From NCBI RefSeq assembly GCF_000802185.1, contig NZ_KN676113.1, positions 2,543,011 to 2,607,010 on the forward strand: a stretch of 64,000 nt of DNA. The letters run 5' to 3'. Shown in pieces: positions 52,206 through 61,638 of the stretch (position 1 is its first letter; each line of letters starts with the position of its first letter). The translations under genes were made by a program, and so were the position numbers. Origin of the DNA: Belnapia sp. F-4-1 (GTDB taxonomy: Bacteria > Pseudomonadota > Alphaproteobacteria > Acetobacterales > Acetobacteraceae). The notes below the pieces were generated by a model. The model worked only from the letters and a program-made list of their open reading frames with translations, ran no database searches and was not told the DNA's origin.

Positions 52206-54593
52206 ATGAATGTCGTGACCCCGTTCGAAGGCATCGGCGCCAGCGTCAAGCGCAAGGAGGACCTGCGCTTCCTTTCCGGCCGCGGCCAGTACACCGATGA
52301 CATCAACCGGCCCGGCCAGACCTATGCGGCCATCCTGCGCAGCCCGCATGCTCATGCGCGCATCGCCTCCATCGACACCGTGGCCGCCGCGGCGATGCCG
52401 GGGGTGGTGGCGGTCTTCACCGGGGCGGACATGCCCGACCTTGGGGGCATCCCCTGCGGCTGGCAGATCCACAACAAGGACGGCTCGCCGATGGCGGAGC
52501 CGATGCACCCCGTGCTGGCGGTCGGCAAGGTGCGCTTCGTCGGCGATGCCGTCGCGGCGGTGATCGCCGAGACGCGGGCGCAGGCCAAGGACGCCGCCGA
52601 GGCCATCGCAGTCGAGTACGAGGTATTGCCCGCCGTCGCCACCCTGGAAGCGGCGCTCGCCCCGGGCGCCGCGCAGGTGCACGACGATGTCGCCGGCAAT
52701 GTCTGCTACGACTGGCATATCGGCGACAAGGCGATCAACGAGGCGGGTTTCGCCAAGGCGGCGAAGGTCGTCGAGTTCGAGCTGGTGAACAACCGGCTGG
52801 TGCCGAATGCGATGGAGCCGCGCGCCGCCATCGGCGACTACGACCCGACGACCGAGGACTACACCCTCTACACCACCAGCCAGAACCCGCATGTAATTCG
52901 GCTGCTGATGGGCGCCTTCGTCCTCCATTTGCCGGAGCACAAGCTGCGCGTGGTGGCGCCCGATGTGGGGGGCGGCTTCGGTTCCAAGATCTTCCACTAT
53001 GCCGAGGAGGCGATCGTCACCTGGGCCGCGGGACGCGTGAAGCGCCCGGTGAAGTGGACGGCCGAGCGCACCGAGAGCTTCATCACCGACGCGCATGGCC
53101 GCGACCACGTGACCAAGGCGCGGCTGGCGCTCGATGCCAACGGCAAATTCCTGGCGCTGCACGTGCAGACCCTGGCGAATATGGGCGCCTACCTGTCCAC
53201 ATTCGCAACAAGCGTGCCGACCTATCTCTACGCCACGTTGCTGGCCGGGGTGTATGCGACGCCATCGGTCTATGCCGAAGTGAAGGCAGTCTTCACCAAC
53301 ACCGTGCCCGTCGATGCCTATCGCGGTGCCGGGCGGCCGGAGGCGACCTTCCTGCTCGAGCGCCTGGTCGACGTGGCGGCGGCCGAGACGGGCATGGACC
53401 GGGTCGAGATCCGCCGGCGCAATTTCATCCCCGCCGATGCCTTCCCCTATCAGACCCCGGTGGCCCTGCAATACGACAGCGGCGACTACCAGGCCACGCT
53501 GAACCAGGCGCTGGAGGCGGCCGGCTGGGCCGGCTTCGAGGCCAGGCGGGCAGAGGCCAAGGCGCGCGGCAGGCTGCGCGGCATCGGCATCTCCACCTAT
53601 GTCGAGGCCTGCGGCATCGCGCCCTCGGCCGTGGTGGGCTCGCTCGGCGCGCGGGCCGGCCTCTACGAGGTCGGCACCATCCGGGTGCATCCGACGGGCA
53701 GCGTCACCGTGCTGACGGGCACTCACAGCCACGGCCAGGGCCATGAGACGACCTTCGCCCAGCTCGTCACCGACCGCCTCGGCGTGCCGCTGGCGCAGGT
53801 CGATGTGGTGCATGGCGACACCGCCAAGATTCCCTTCGGCATGGGCACCTATGGCAGCCGCAGCCTCGCGGTCGGCGGCTCGGCCATGGTGAAGGCGATG
53901 GACAAGATCGTCGCCAAGGCCAAGCGGATCGCGGCCCATCTGATGGAGGCCTCGGTCGAGGACGTGGAGTTCGACCGCGGCACCTTCCGGGTGGCGGGGA
54001 CGGACAAGACCAAGTCCTGGGCCGAAATCGCGCTGACCGCCTATGTGCCACACAACTACCCGATCGAGGAGCTGGAGCCCGGCCTCGACGAGACCGCCTT
54101 CTACGACCCGAAGAACTTCACCTATCCCGGCGGCTGCCATATCTGCGAGGTGGAGATCGAGCCGGAGACGGGCATCACCACCGTGGTCAACTTCACCGCC
54201 GTCGACGATGTGGGGCGCGTCATCAACCCAATGATCGTCGAGGGCCAGGTGCAGGGCGGGGTCTGCCAGGGCATCGGCCAGGCGCTGCTCGAATCCTGCG
54301 TCTATGACAGCGAAGGGCAGCTCGTCTCGGCGAGCTTCATGGACTACCAGATGCCGCGGGCGAACGACCTGCCGATGGTGAGCGTCGCAACGCACACCAC
54401 GCTGTGCACCCATAACCCCCTCGGGGTGAAGGGCTGCGGCGAGGTGGGGGCGATCGGCTCGCCGCCGGCGGTGATCAATGCCGTCGTCGATGCGTTGAAG
54501 GAATACGGCGTCCGGCATATCGAGATGCCGGCGACGGCCGCGAAGATCTGGGGCATCATCAACGCAAGCCGGCCGGCCATGGCCGCGGAATGA
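52206..54593 (+). CDS. molybdenum hydroxylase large (molybdopterin-binding) subunit
   Basis: A 795-residue catalytic subunit. Family landmarks: '[15 protein letters not shown]', the active-site loop '[10 protein letters not shown]' (residues 371-380), '[16 protein letters not shown]' and the catalytic Glu746 in 'GCGEVGAIG'. True aerobic CO dehydrogenases have 'AYxCSFR' in that loop; the 'AYRGAGR' here marks the so-called form II/other aldehyde- or N-heterocycle-hydroxylating group. The actual substrate is unknown. It starts downstream of GGGAGG; the medium subunit follows after 15 bases. Confidence 0.95.
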   Translation: MNVVTPFEGIGASVKRKEDLRFLSGRGQYTDDINRPGQTYAAILRSPHAHARIASIDTVAAAAMPGVVAVFTGADMPDLGGIPCGWQIHNKDGSPMAEPMHPVLAVGKVRFVGDAVAAVIAETRAQAKDAAEAIAVEYEVLPAVATLEAALAPGAAQVHDDVAGNVCYDWHIGDKAINEAGFAKAAKVVEFELVNNRLVPNAMEPRAAIGDYDPTTEDYTLYTTSQNPHVIRLLMGAFVLHLPEHKLRVVAPDVGGGFGSKIFHYAEEAIVTWAAGRVKRPVKWTAERTESFITDAHGRDHVTKARLALDANGKFLALHVQTLANMGAYLSTFATSVPTYLYATLLAGVYATPSVYAEVKAVFTNTVPVDAYRGAGRPEATFLLERLVDVAAAETGMDRVEIRRRNFIPADAFPYQTPVALQYDSGDYQATLNQALEAAGWAGFEARRAEAKARGRLRGIGISTYVEACGIAPSAVVGSLGARAGLYEVGTIRVHPTGSVTVLTGTHSHGQGHETTFAQLVTDRLGVPLAQVDVVHGDTAKIPFGMGTYGSRSLAVGGSAMVKAMDKIVAKAKRIAAHLMEASVEDVEFDRGTFRVAGTDKTKSWAEIALTAYVPHNYPIEELEPGLDETAFYDPKNFTYPGGCHICEVEIEPETGITTVVNFTAVDDVGRVINPMIVEGQVQGGVCQGIGQALLESCVYDSEGQLVSASFMDYQMPRANDLPMVSVATHTTLCTHNPLGVKGCGEVGAIGSPPAVINAVVDALKEYGVRHIEMPATAAKIWGIINASRPAMAAE

Positions 54594-54608
54594 TCAGGGG
54601 ATCGAGCG

Positions 54609-55403
54609 ATGTATGACTTCGAGTACCACAAGCCCGGCTCGCTGGCGGATGCGGTGAAGCTGCTCTCGGCCGACCCGGATGCGCGGCCGATCTCGGGCGG
54701 CCAGACCCTGCTGCCGGCGCTGAAGCACCGGTTGAACAAGCCGACCTCCGTTGTCGACCTTTCCGGCATCGCGGAGCTGAAGGGCATCAAGCGCGAGGGC
54801 GACAAGCTCGTCATCGGCGCGCTCGCCAAGCATTTCGAGGTGGCGACCAGCCCCGAGGTGAAGGCGGCGATCCCGGCCCTCGCCCAGATGGCCTCCACCA
54901 TCGGCGACACCCAGGTGCGCAACCGCGGCACCATCGGCGGCAGCGTCGCCAACAACGACCCGGCGGCGGACTATCCTTCGGCGGTGCTCGGGCTGAACGC
55001 CACGGTCGTCACCGACAAGCGGCGCATCGCGGCGGATGACTTCTTCCAAGGCATGTTCACCACGGCGCTGGAGCCGGGTGAGCTGCTGGTGGCGATCGAG
55101 TTCCCGATCCCTGAGAAGGCCGGCTATGCCAAGATGCGCAACCCGGCCAGCCGCTACGTGATGGCCGGCGCCTTCGTCGCCAAGACCGGCGGCGCGGTGC
55201 GCGTCGCCATCAACGGCGCCGGCCCGGGCGTCTTCCGCCAGGCGGATATGGAGAAGGCGCTGACGGCCAATTGGTCGCCGGACGCCGTGGCCGGGGTGAA
55301 GCAGCCGGCCGATGGGCTGAACGGCGACATCCACGGCAGCGCCGAGTACCGCGCCCACCTTGTGACGGTCATGGCCAAGCGCGCCATCGACGCGGCGGGC
55401 TGA
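54609..55403 (+). CDS. molybdenum hydroxylase medium (FAD-binding) subunit
   Basis: A 264-residue CoxM-type flavoprotein. FAD-binding motifs are 'ISGGQTLLPALKHRL' (from residue 28) and 'TIGGSVANNDPAADYPS' (from about 108), then the C-terminal CO_deh_flav_C region. It receives electrons from the iron-sulfur subunit and passes them to an acceptor. Gene order here is small-large-medium. It ends five bases before the Bug-family gene, suggesting that protein belongs to the operon. Confidence 0.95.
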   Translation: MYDFEYHKPGSLADAVKLLSADPDARPISGGQTLLPALKHRLNKPTSVVDLSGIAELKGIKREGDKLVIGALAKHFEVATSPEVKAAIPALAQMASTIGDTQVRNRGTIGGSVANNDPAADYPSAVLGLNATVVTDKRRIAADDFFQGMFTTALEPGELLVAIEFPIPEKAGYAKMRNPASRYVMAGAFVAKTGGAVRVAINGAGPGVFRQADMEKALTANWSPDAVAGVKQPADGLNGDIHGSAEYRAHLVTVMAKRAIDAAG

Positions 55404-55408
55404 CGCCG

Positions 55409-56377
55409 GTGAGCGCCACCCGCCGCGGCCTCGTCCTCGGTGGGTTGGCGCTCGCCAGCCCGGCGCTCGCGCAAGGGGAATGGCCGCAGCGGCCTATCCG
55501 CATGGTCATTCCCTATCCGCCGGGTGGCGCGAGCGACATCATCGCCCGGCTCATGGCGCCGCATCTCACCGCCTCGCTGGGCCAGACCCTGGTGGTGGAG
55601 AACCGGCCGGGCGCCAACGGCTTCATCGCCGCGGAACTTGTCGCCCGCAGCCCGCCGGATGGCTACACCTTGCTGATGGGCAATGCCGGGCCGAACGGCA
55701 TGGGCCCCGCCCTCTACGGCAGCCGCACCCCCTTCGACCCGATCGGCGACTTCGCGCCCGTCATGGCGGTCTCCGTCGTGCCGCAGATCATGGCGGTCAA
55801 CCCGGCGGTGCCGGTGCGGAGCTTCCCGGAATTCCTGGCCTATGCGCGGGAGCGGGCGGGCGCGCTCAGCTACGGCTCGGCCGGCGTCGGCTCGGCAGGC
55901 CACATGGCGATGGAGCTGCTGAAGAGCCTGACCGGCATCGAGCTCACCCATCTGCCCTATCGCGGCAGCGCGCCCTCGACGGCCGACCTCATCGCCGGCG
56001 TCATCCCGGTGAATTTCGACACGGTGCCGGTGCTGCTGCCGCATGTGCAATCCGGACGGGTGCGAGGCATCGCCGTCACCTCCCTCCAGCGGGTGCCTGA
56101 AGCGTCCGATTTGCAGGCGATCGCCGAGACGGTGCCGGGCTTCGAGACGGTGAGCTGGGGCGGCGTTCTCGCCCCCGCCGGTACCCCGGCCCCGGTCATC
56201 GCCCGGCTGAACGCGGCGATGCGGGAGGCGATGGCGCGGCCGGATGTTGGCGGGGCGCTAGCCCGGCAGGGCATCCAGCCGCAGAGCGGGCCGCCCGAGG
56301 CCTTCGGCGACTATGTCGCGGCCGAGGTAAGGAAATGGACCCAGGTGGTTCAGCGCATGGGGCTGCGGCCGGACTGA
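55409..56377 (+). CDS. Bug-family tripartite tricarboxylate transporter substrate-binding protein
   Basis: A 322-residue periplasmic binding protein. Signal 'VSATRRGLVLGGLALASPALA' (GTG start, five bases after the coxM-like stop). Family signatures: 'WPQRPIRMVIPYPPGGASD', 'VVENRPGANGFIAAELVA', 'MGNAGPNGMGPALY', 'LSYGSAGVGSAGHMAMELL' and 'LPYRGSAPSTADLIAG'. No TctA/TctB membrane genes are adjacent, as is common for Bug proteins, which are expanded in these genomes. It may bind a substrate or product of the hydroxylase. Confidence 0.93.
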   Translation: MSATRRGLVLGGLALASPALAQGEWPQRPIRMVIPYPPGGASDIIARLMAPHLTASLGQTLVVENRPGANGFIAAELVARSPPDGYTLLMGNAGPNGMGPALYGSRTPFDPIGDFAPVMAVSVVPQIMAVNPAVPVRSFPEFLAYARERAGALSYGSAGVGSAGHMAMELLKSLTGIELTHLPYRGSAPSTADLIAGVIPVNFDTVPVLLPHVQSGRVRGIAVTSLQRVPEASDLQAIAETVPGFETVSWGGVLAPAGTPAPVIARLNAAMREAMARPDVGGALARQGIQPQSGPPEAFGDYVAAEVRKWTQVVQRMGLRPD

Positions 56378-56399
56378 CCCGGCCGCGGCCCCATCCGGA

Positions 56400-57680
56400 T
56401 CAGGCCGCCGTCACCGGCAGCCTGAGGCAATGGCCCTGCTGCGCCAGCACCGGCCGCCAGCCCTCGATCAGCCGCTGATAGGCACGCCCCACCGGGCGGA
56501 TCTTGCGGTCCAGGTCGTAGAGGCCGCGCGGGTTCACGTCGCCGCGGCGCTCGCGCAGCGCATGGGTCCAGTCGATCTGGTCGGTCAGCGAGTACCAGGT
56601 GAATCCGAGGATGGGCACGCCGTCGCGGCGGAGGCGCATCAGGCCCGACCACTGCTTCCACAGCCACCGCTCGGCCTCGTCGCCGCGCGGGCCCTCGTCC
56701 ATGTTGGTCTCGGTATGCATGATCGGCAGGCCGTAGCGGCTATGGTAGTCGCGCGTCACGGTGTCGTAGCCGAAGACCTCGCCAGCCCAGCGGCTGTGGC
56801 CGCTGGAGCCGATGATGTGCTCGTTGGTCGCGTACCAGTCATTGCCCATGATGCAGTGGCGCTTCAGCGCCGGGGCCGAGCGCTGGAAGAAGTGGTACTC
56901 CTCCCGCGTCATGCCGTTGTCCATCAGGTACTCGTACATCGAGGAGCAGACGCGGTGGCCGTAGTTGAGGTCGAGCGTCAGGAAGCGCTCGGCATTGCGG
57001 TGGTCGGCATGGACCAGCGAATCCGGGCATTCGGCATGGAACTGCTCGGTCGATTCGGACTGGATGAAGATCGCATCCGGCCGCACCCGCACGATCGCCT
57101 GCATCGCCATGACGTTGGCGCGGACGATGTTCTTGATGGCGGTGACATAGCTGCGGTCATCGGTCCGCTGCTCGTTCCACCAGCCATACTTCGCGGAGAA
57201 GACGGCGGTGATGAACATCTCGTTCACCGGGGTGTAGAGCTGCACCCAGGGAAAGCGGCGGGCGAAGGCCTCGGCATAGGCGGCGAAGAGCTCCGGGAAA
57301 TCCGGGTTCTGGAAGTCGCCGATCCAGTCGGGCACACCGAAATGGCAGAGATCGACCACCGGCAGGATGCCGAGGCGGCGGACCTCGGCGAAGGACTCGT
57401 CGGCGAAGGCAAAGTCATGCAGCCCGGGGCCGCGGAGGGAGGTGTGGAGCTGCGGGCCGTAGCGCAGCACGCCGCAGCCGATCTCCTTCACCAGGGCGAG
57501 GTCCTCGCGCCAGCGGTCGTAATGGCCGCATTCGGCCATCTGGTCGCGACGGATACGGCCACCCTCGATGGTGGGGGCGCTGTTCTCGATGCCGGTGGCG
57601 AACAGGAAGCCCTGTTCGGCCAGGCTGTGGAGGCCGAGCGCGGCAGGAGAGGCGGGGCGGGCGGGCAGGGCGTCCAACAT
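56400..57680 (-). CDS. GH1-like glycoside hydrolase
   Basis: A 426-residue cytoplasmic clan GH-A protein resembling beta-glucosidases. The acid/base is Glu154 in 'TPVNEMFI' and the nucleophile Glu324 in 'MHTETN'. The front part reads 'FLFATGIENSAPTIEGGRIR' and 'GVLRYGPQLHTSLRGPG', where GH1 enzymes have the sugar-binding Q/H and W-x-R regions in altered form; the back has 'GFTWYSLTDQIDWTHALRER', typical of GH1. It is therefore a divergent member, perhaps acting on an unusual glycoside. The start at 57680 is preferred because upstream sequence is the divergent spacer. No signal peptide. Confidence 0.82.
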   Translation of the reverse strand: MLDALPARPASPAALGLHSLAEQGFLFATGIENSAPTIEGGRIRRDQMAECGHYDRWREDLALVKEIGCGVLRYGPQLHTSLRGPGLHDFAFADESFAEVRRLGILPVVDLCHFGVPDWIGDFQNPDFPELFAAYAEAFARRFPWVQLYTPVNEMFITAVFSAKYGWWNEQRTDDRSYVTAIKNIVRANVMAMQAIVRVRPDAIFIQSESTEQFHAECPDSLVHADHRNAERFLTLDLNYGHRVCSSMYEYLMDNGMTREEYHFFQRSAPALKRHCIMGNDWYATNEHIIGSSGHSRWAGEVFGYDTVTRDYHSRYGLPIMHTETNMDEGPRGDEAERWLWKQWSGLMRLRRDGVPILGFTWYSLTDQIDWTHALRERRGDVNPRGLYDLDRKIRPVGRAYQRLIEGWRPVLAQQGHCLRLPVTAA

Positions 57681-57791
57681 AGCGGGTCCCACGAAAGCGT
57701 GATCCCGACAGTATTCAGTATTCCGTGAGCCACTGCACATGAACTGCGTGTAATCTTTGCGTGGCAAGCGCGAGCGCTGCATCCTTGCCAC

Positions 57792-58193
57792 ATGCAGATC
57801 GACGACCCGGCGGTGATCGCCGAAGCCCGTGCCCTTTTCGACCGCTACGAGGCGGCCATCGCCGGCAACGACGCCGCCACGCTGGATGCCTGCTTCTGGG
57901 CCGACCCGCGCACGGTGCGCTTCGGCATCACGGAGATCCTCTACGGGATCGAGGCGATCCGCGCCTTCCGCGCCAGCGTCGCGCGCTATGCGCCGCGGGC
58001 GGTCCGCCGGGTCCATATCACCAGCTTCGGGCCGGACGTCGCCTGCACCCATCTGGAGTACGAGCGCACCGATAGCGGCCTGGTCGGGCGGGAGACGAAG
58101 ATCATGGCCCGGCTGCCGGAGCAGGGCTGGCGGGTGGTTTCCGCCCATGTCTCGCTGCTGGCCGGGGGCGATCCCGGCCGGGTGCAGCGATGA
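57792..58193 (+). CDS. hpxZ: HpxZ/AtzH-like SnoaL-fold protein
   Basis: A 133-residue NTF2/SnoaL-fold protein that closely fits HpxZ of the oxalurate pathway and the AtzH subunit: 'DDPAVIAEARALFDRYEAAI', 'NDAATLDACFWADPRTVRFG', 'ITEILYGIEAIRAFR', 'HLEYER' and 'GRETKIMARL'. AtzH-type proteins accompany or stabilise amidase-type enzymes; no amidase lies beside it here. It overlaps the downstream oxidase gene by four bases, and is divergent from the GH1-like gene over 111 bases. Confidence 0.82.
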   Translation: MQIDDPAVIAEARALFDRYEAAIAGNDAATLDACFWADPRTVRFGITEILYGIEAIRAFRASVARYAPRAVRRVHITSFGPDVACTHLEYERTDSGLVGRETKIMARLPEQGWRVVSAHVSLLAGGDPGRVQR

Positions 58194-59449
58194 CCCGGAG
58201 CGCCGTCATCGGCGGCGGCATCCTCGGCGCCTGCACGGCGCTGGAGCTGCTGCGGGCCGGGCATCAGGTGACGATCATTGAGCCGGGCCCGCCGGGTGGG
58301 GAGCAATCGGCCAGCTACGGCAATGGCTGCTGGCTCAGCCCGATGTCGGTCATTCCTCCCGCCGTGCCGGGGCTGTGGCGGAAGGTGCCGGGCTTCCTCG
58401 CGGACCCGCTCGGGCCGCTGGCCATCCGCTGGGGGTATTTCCCAAGGGTGATGCCCTGGCTGCTCCGCTACCTTGCCTCCGGCTGGACCGAGGCGCGGGT
58501 GCTGCAGACGGCCCAGGCGCTGCGGGCACTGCTGCGGGGGTCGCCTGCGCTGCATGCGGCGCTGGCCGAGGCCGCGGGCGTCGGCCACCTCATCGAGCGG
58601 CGGGGGCTGATGTATATCTACCCCTCCCGCGCCGAATACGAGGCGGAGGCAATGGCCTGGCGCATCCGTCGCCAGGTCGGCGTCGAGTGGATCGAACTTT
58701 CCGCCGAGGAGCTGCGCCAGCGCGAGCCGGAGCTCGACCGACGCTACGGCTTCGCCGCGCTGGTGGAGGAGGGCGGGCATTGCCGCGATCCGGGCGCCTA
58801 TGTCGCGGCGCTGGTGGCGCTCGCCGAGGCAGAGGGCGCGCAGCGCATCACGGCCCGCGCAACAGGCTTTCGCCTCGATGCAGGCCGCCTGCGCGCGGTA
58901 CGGACCGACGCGGGTGAGGTCGCGGCCGACCGCGCCGTCATCGCCGCCGGCGCCCATTCGCGGCCGCTTGCCGCCGCCGTCGGGGATGCCGTGCCGCTCG
59001 AGACCGAGCGCGGCTATCACGCGATGATCGAGGGTGCCGAGACCGGGCCGCGCACGCCGCTGATGCCCTCCGACGGCAAGATGTCCGTCACCATGACGGC
59101 GCGCGGCCTGCGCTGCGCCGGCCAGGTGGAGATCGCCGGCATCGAGGCCGCGCCCAACTGGAAGCGCGCCGAGATCCTCCGCGACCACCTGCTGCGCAGC
59201 TTCCCCGCCCTGCCGCGCGACCTGCCGGCGGAGCGGGTGAAATTCTGGATGGGCCACCGCCCGAGCATGCCGGACGGGCTGCCCTGCCTTGGCCCCTCCC
59301 GCGCGACGGCGGATGTCGTCCATGCCTTCGGCCACGGGCATGTCGGCCTCGTCTCGGCGCCGCGCAGCGCCCGGCTGGTGGCGCAGATGCTGACGGGGCA
59401 ACCGGCGGAGATCGATCTGGCGCCCTATGACCCGCGCCGATTCGGATGA
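58190..59449 (+). CDS. DadA-like FAD-dependent oxidoreductase
   Basis: A 419-residue DAO-superfamily flavoenzyme. FAD-binding 'VIGGGILGACTALELLRAGH' begins at residue 4, followed by 'SASYGNGCWLSPMSV', which resembles the D-amino-acid dehydrogenase pattern 'SxxNAG', and the C-terminal 'HAFGHGHVGLVSAPRSARLV' for FAD closing. It would deaminate D-amino acids or related imino acids to keto acids. It overlaps hpxZ by four bases. Confidence 0.9.
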   Translation: MTRSAVIGGGILGACTALELLRAGHQVTIIEPGPPGGEQSASYGNGCWLSPMSVIPPAVPGLWRKVPGFLADPLGPLAIRWGYFPRVMPWLLRYLASGWTEARVLQTAQALRALLRGSPALHAALAEAAGVGHLIERRGLMYIYPSRAEYEAEAMAWRIRRQVGVEWIELSAEELRQREPELDRRYGFAALVEEGGHCRDPGAYVAALVALAEAEGAQRITARATGFRLDAGRLRAVRTDAGEVAADRAVIAAGAHSRPLAAAVGDAVPLETERGYHAMIEGAETGPRTPLMPSDGKMSVTMTARGLRCAGQVEIAGIEAAPNWKRAEILRDHLLRSFPALPRDLPAERVKFWMGHRPSMPDGLPCLGPSRATADVVHAFGHGHVGLVSAPRSARLVAQMLTGQPAEIDLAPYDPRRFG

Positions 59450-59547
59450 TTTCGTGCTCGCTTTGTCGCAGCGTCAATGTCATCCTTCCAAGTAGCGGTC
59501 CTGCATCCTCGTTGGGCCGTTCGACCTAGATACGGATCAATCAGCAA

Positions 59548-60261
59548 GTGCCTTCCGACAGCGACATTCAGGGCGGCGCCGGGCCCGTCGAAGCCCAGGT
59601 GAAATGGTACAACGCCCGCAAGGGGTTCGGCTTCGTGCTTGGCCCCGACGGACAGGACGTGTTCTTCCATGCCTCCGCCCTGACCGAGGCCGGGATCGAG
59701 CCACCTGAAACCGGCGATACGCTGGTCTGCGAGATCGGCACGGATCGACAGGGTCGACGGCTCGTCACGCGCATTACCGAGCGTCGGCTCGGCGAGGGCG
59801 GCGGGGCGGCAGCGTCTGGCGCGGCGCGGCGCCCCTTCCGGGAAGGCGGCTTCGGCGACCGTCCCCCGCGGCGTGACTTCGGCGGCGGCGGCTTCGGCGA
59901 CCGTCCCCCACGGCGCGATTTCGGCGGTGGCGGCTTCGGCGACCGTCCCCCGCGGCGCGACTTCGGTGCAGGCGGCGGCTTCGGCGCCCCACGCGCGGCC
60001 TTCGGCGACCGTCCCCCGCGGCGCGATTTCGGCGACCGCGATGCGGGCGGGCCGACCTATGCGGTGAACGGCACCGTCAAGTGGTTCGACCAGGTGCGCG
60101 GCTTCGGCTTCGTCACCCCGGATGATGGCGGGCAGGATGTGTTCCTGCATTCCTCCGTGCTGCAGCGCGCCGGCAAGGCCGATGTGCAGCAGGGCGAGAA
60201 GGTCGCGCTCGATGTGCGCGACGGCCAGCGCGGGCGGCAGGCGGTCAGCCTGAAGGAGTAA
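59548..60261 (+). CDS. two-domain cold-shock protein with Gly/Arg-rich repeat linker
   Basis: A 237-residue nucleic-acid-binding protein with two cold-shock domains. Domain 1 (about 14-78) has 'VKWYNARKGFGFV' and 'DVFFHASAL' (RNP1 and RNP2); domain 2 (about 172-236) has 'GTVKWFDQVRGFGFVTP' and 'DVFLHSSVL'. The linker 85-170 contains four near-identical copies of 'FGDRPPRRDFG', making it a flexible, positively charged RGG-like segment. The GTG start at 59548 is used; no ATG is available before domain 1. Two-domain CSPs occur in alphaproteobacteria, but such a repetitive linker is unusual. A likely terminator follows at 60292. Confidence 0.9.
   Translation: MPSDSDIQGGAGPVEAQVKWYNARKGFGFVLGPDGQDVFFHASALTEAGIEPPETGDTLVCEIGTDRQGRRLVTRITERRLGEGGGAAASGAARRPFREGGFGDRPPRRDFGGGGFGDRPPRRDFGGGGFGDRPPRRDFGAGGGFGAPRAAFGDRPPRRDFGDRDAGGPTYAVNGTVKWFDQVRGFGFVTPDDGGQDVFLHSSVLQRAGKADVQQGEKVALDVRDGQRGRQAVSLKE
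59851..60036 (+). repeat. 42-bp tandem repeats in the cold-shock protein linker
   Basis: Four copies of a unit coding for 'GFGDRPPRRDFGGG', the last separated by a short 'GFGAPRAA' insert. Copies 1-3 are nearly identical in DNA, differing in one or two third positions (CGT/CGC, CCC/CCA, TTC/TTT). This indicates recent duplication by slippage or recombination, and copy number may differ between strains. Confidence 0.85.
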
Positions 60262-60291
60262 GGTTCTCGCGCCAAGCGGCCTGACGGGTTG

Positions 60292-60325
60292 AAGGGGGTC
60301 CCGGCCGGAAGGCGGGGGCCCCTTT
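60292..60325. terminator. bidirectional hairpin terminator
   Basis: AAGGGG-G-TCCCG pairs with CGGGGG-CCCCTT, leaving one mismatch and a short loop, and is followed on the plus strand by TTTCTCGT. It sits between the cold-shock gene and the convergent MFS gene and can serve both. Confidence 0.6.
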
Positions 60326-60331
60326 CTCGTA

Positions 60332-61555
60332 TCAGGCGGCGGCTGGCCTCGCCGCGCCGGGCCGCCGCGGCAGGGCGGCCAGCATCTGGATCGTGCCGGC
60401 GACCAGCCCCATGCCAACCCCAAGCTTCCAGGCCAGGTCATAGGAGCCGAGCCGGTCGAAGATCAGCCCGCCGCCGAAGGCGCCGAGGAAGCTGCCGACC
60501 TGATGGCTGGTGAAGGCGAGGCCCTGCACCATGGCCTGCCAGCGCAGCCCGAACATCTCCGCCGTCATCCCGCCGACGAGCGGCGCCACGCCGAGCCAGA
60601 GGAAGCCCATGAGGGAGGCGAAGACCAGCGTGCTCCCCGGCGTCGGCGGCACGGCGAAGTACCAGGCGAGCACCAGCGAGCGCATCAGGTAGATGCCGCC
60701 CAGCAGCGCCGGCTTCGACCAGCGCCCGCCGGCCCAGCCGAAGAACAGGCTGCCAAGCACGTTGAAGCCGCCGATCGCCGCCAGCGCCTCGGCCGCCAGC
60801 ATCGGGTCCATGCCGCAGATCTGCAGGTAGGAGGGCAGGTGGGTCGTCAGGAAGACGAGCTGCAGCCCGCAGATGAAATAGGCCCCCGACATGACGAGGA
60901 AGGGCCCGTGCCGCATGGCAAGGCCGAAGGCGGCGCCGGCCGTCGTCGCATCGTCCCGCGCCGGCGGCAGCTTCACCGCATCGACGCGCCCCGCCGCCCA
61001 GGCCGCGGGCAGCATGGCGAGGCCCAGCAGGAAGAAGCCGGCGACGCCGATGCGCCAGCCATAGCCGGCCGAGAGGATCTGCCCGATGGGTGCCGCGATC
61101 AGCGCCCCGAGCGAGCCGGCCGCCGAGACGATGCCGAGCACCGTGCTGCGCAAGGCCGGCGAGACGGGACGAGAGGCAACGGAGAGCGCCATGCCCGAGG
61201 CGGTGCAGGCCAGCGCCAGGCCGATCAGCACGCCGGCGCCGAGCGTCACCTCGATCGCCGAATGCGCCACCCCCAGCAGCGCCAGCCCGGCGAGATAGGC
61301 GAGCACGCCCACCATCAGCACAGGGCGGAAGCCGTAGCGCCCGGCGATCGCCCCGGCGAAGGGTTGCAGGAAGCCCCAGGCCAGGTTCTGCACCGCGACG
61401 GCCAGAGTGAACTGCGAGACGGCGATGCCGATATCCTGCACCGCCGGCTGCATGAAGAGGCCAAGGCTCTGCCGCAGTCCCATGGCGAGGCTCAGCATGA
61501 CCGAGGCGCCGATGAGGATGGGCGCGACGGGCCTCAGCCCGCGAAGGTCAGCCAT
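60332..61555 (-). CDS. MFS transporter
   Basis: A 407-residue major facilitator with 12 hydrophobic helices. The N-terminal half shows 'LRQSLGLFMQPAVQDIG', 'GFLQPFAGAIAGRYGFRPVL' (loop 2-3 motif) and 'GSLGALIAAPIGQIL'; the C-terminal half 'GWAGGRWSKPALLGGIYL'. It resembles the monocarboxylate/oxalate:formate-like branch; the substrate is not known. Start at ATG 61555. It is divergent from a LysR regulator over 83 bases, which normally controls such a gene. Confidence 0.92.
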   Translation of the reverse strand: MADLRGLRPVAPILIGASVMLSLAMGLRQSLGLFMQPAVQDIGIAVSQFTLAVAVQNLAWGFLQPFAGAIAGRYGFRPVLMVGVLAYLAGLALLGVAHSAIEVTLGAGVLIGLALACTASGMALSVASRPVSPALRSTVLGIVSAAGSLGALIAAPIGQILSAGYGWRIGVAGFFLLGLAMLPAAWAAGRVDAVKLPPARDDATTAGAAFGLAMRHGPFLVMSGAYFICGLQLVFLTTHLPSYLQICGMDPMLAAEALAAIGGFNVLGSLFFGWAGGRWSKPALLGGIYLMRSLVLAWYFAVPPTPGSTLVFASLMGFLWLGVAPLVGGMTAEMFGLRWQAMVQGLAFTSHQVGSFLGAFGGGLIFDRLGSYDLAWKLGVGMGLVAGTIQMLAALPRRPGAARPAAA

Positions 61556-61638
61556 GATCCGGTTCGTCCCCTGGAATTCTGAGATGTCAGCAGACGCCTT
61601 GGCGCGACGCCCGTCCAACGAATAGTCTCCCTTCTGGG

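Noticed and set aside
52206-54593. Aerobic CO dehydrogenase large subunit
   Set aside because: The active-site loop is AYRGAGR, not AYxCSFR, so a CoxL form I assignment is not supported; kept as a general molybdenum hydroxylase.
59851-60036. CRISPR-like or non-coding direct repeats
   Set aside because: Repeats are contiguous, in frame and encode a protein linker, with no spacers between them.
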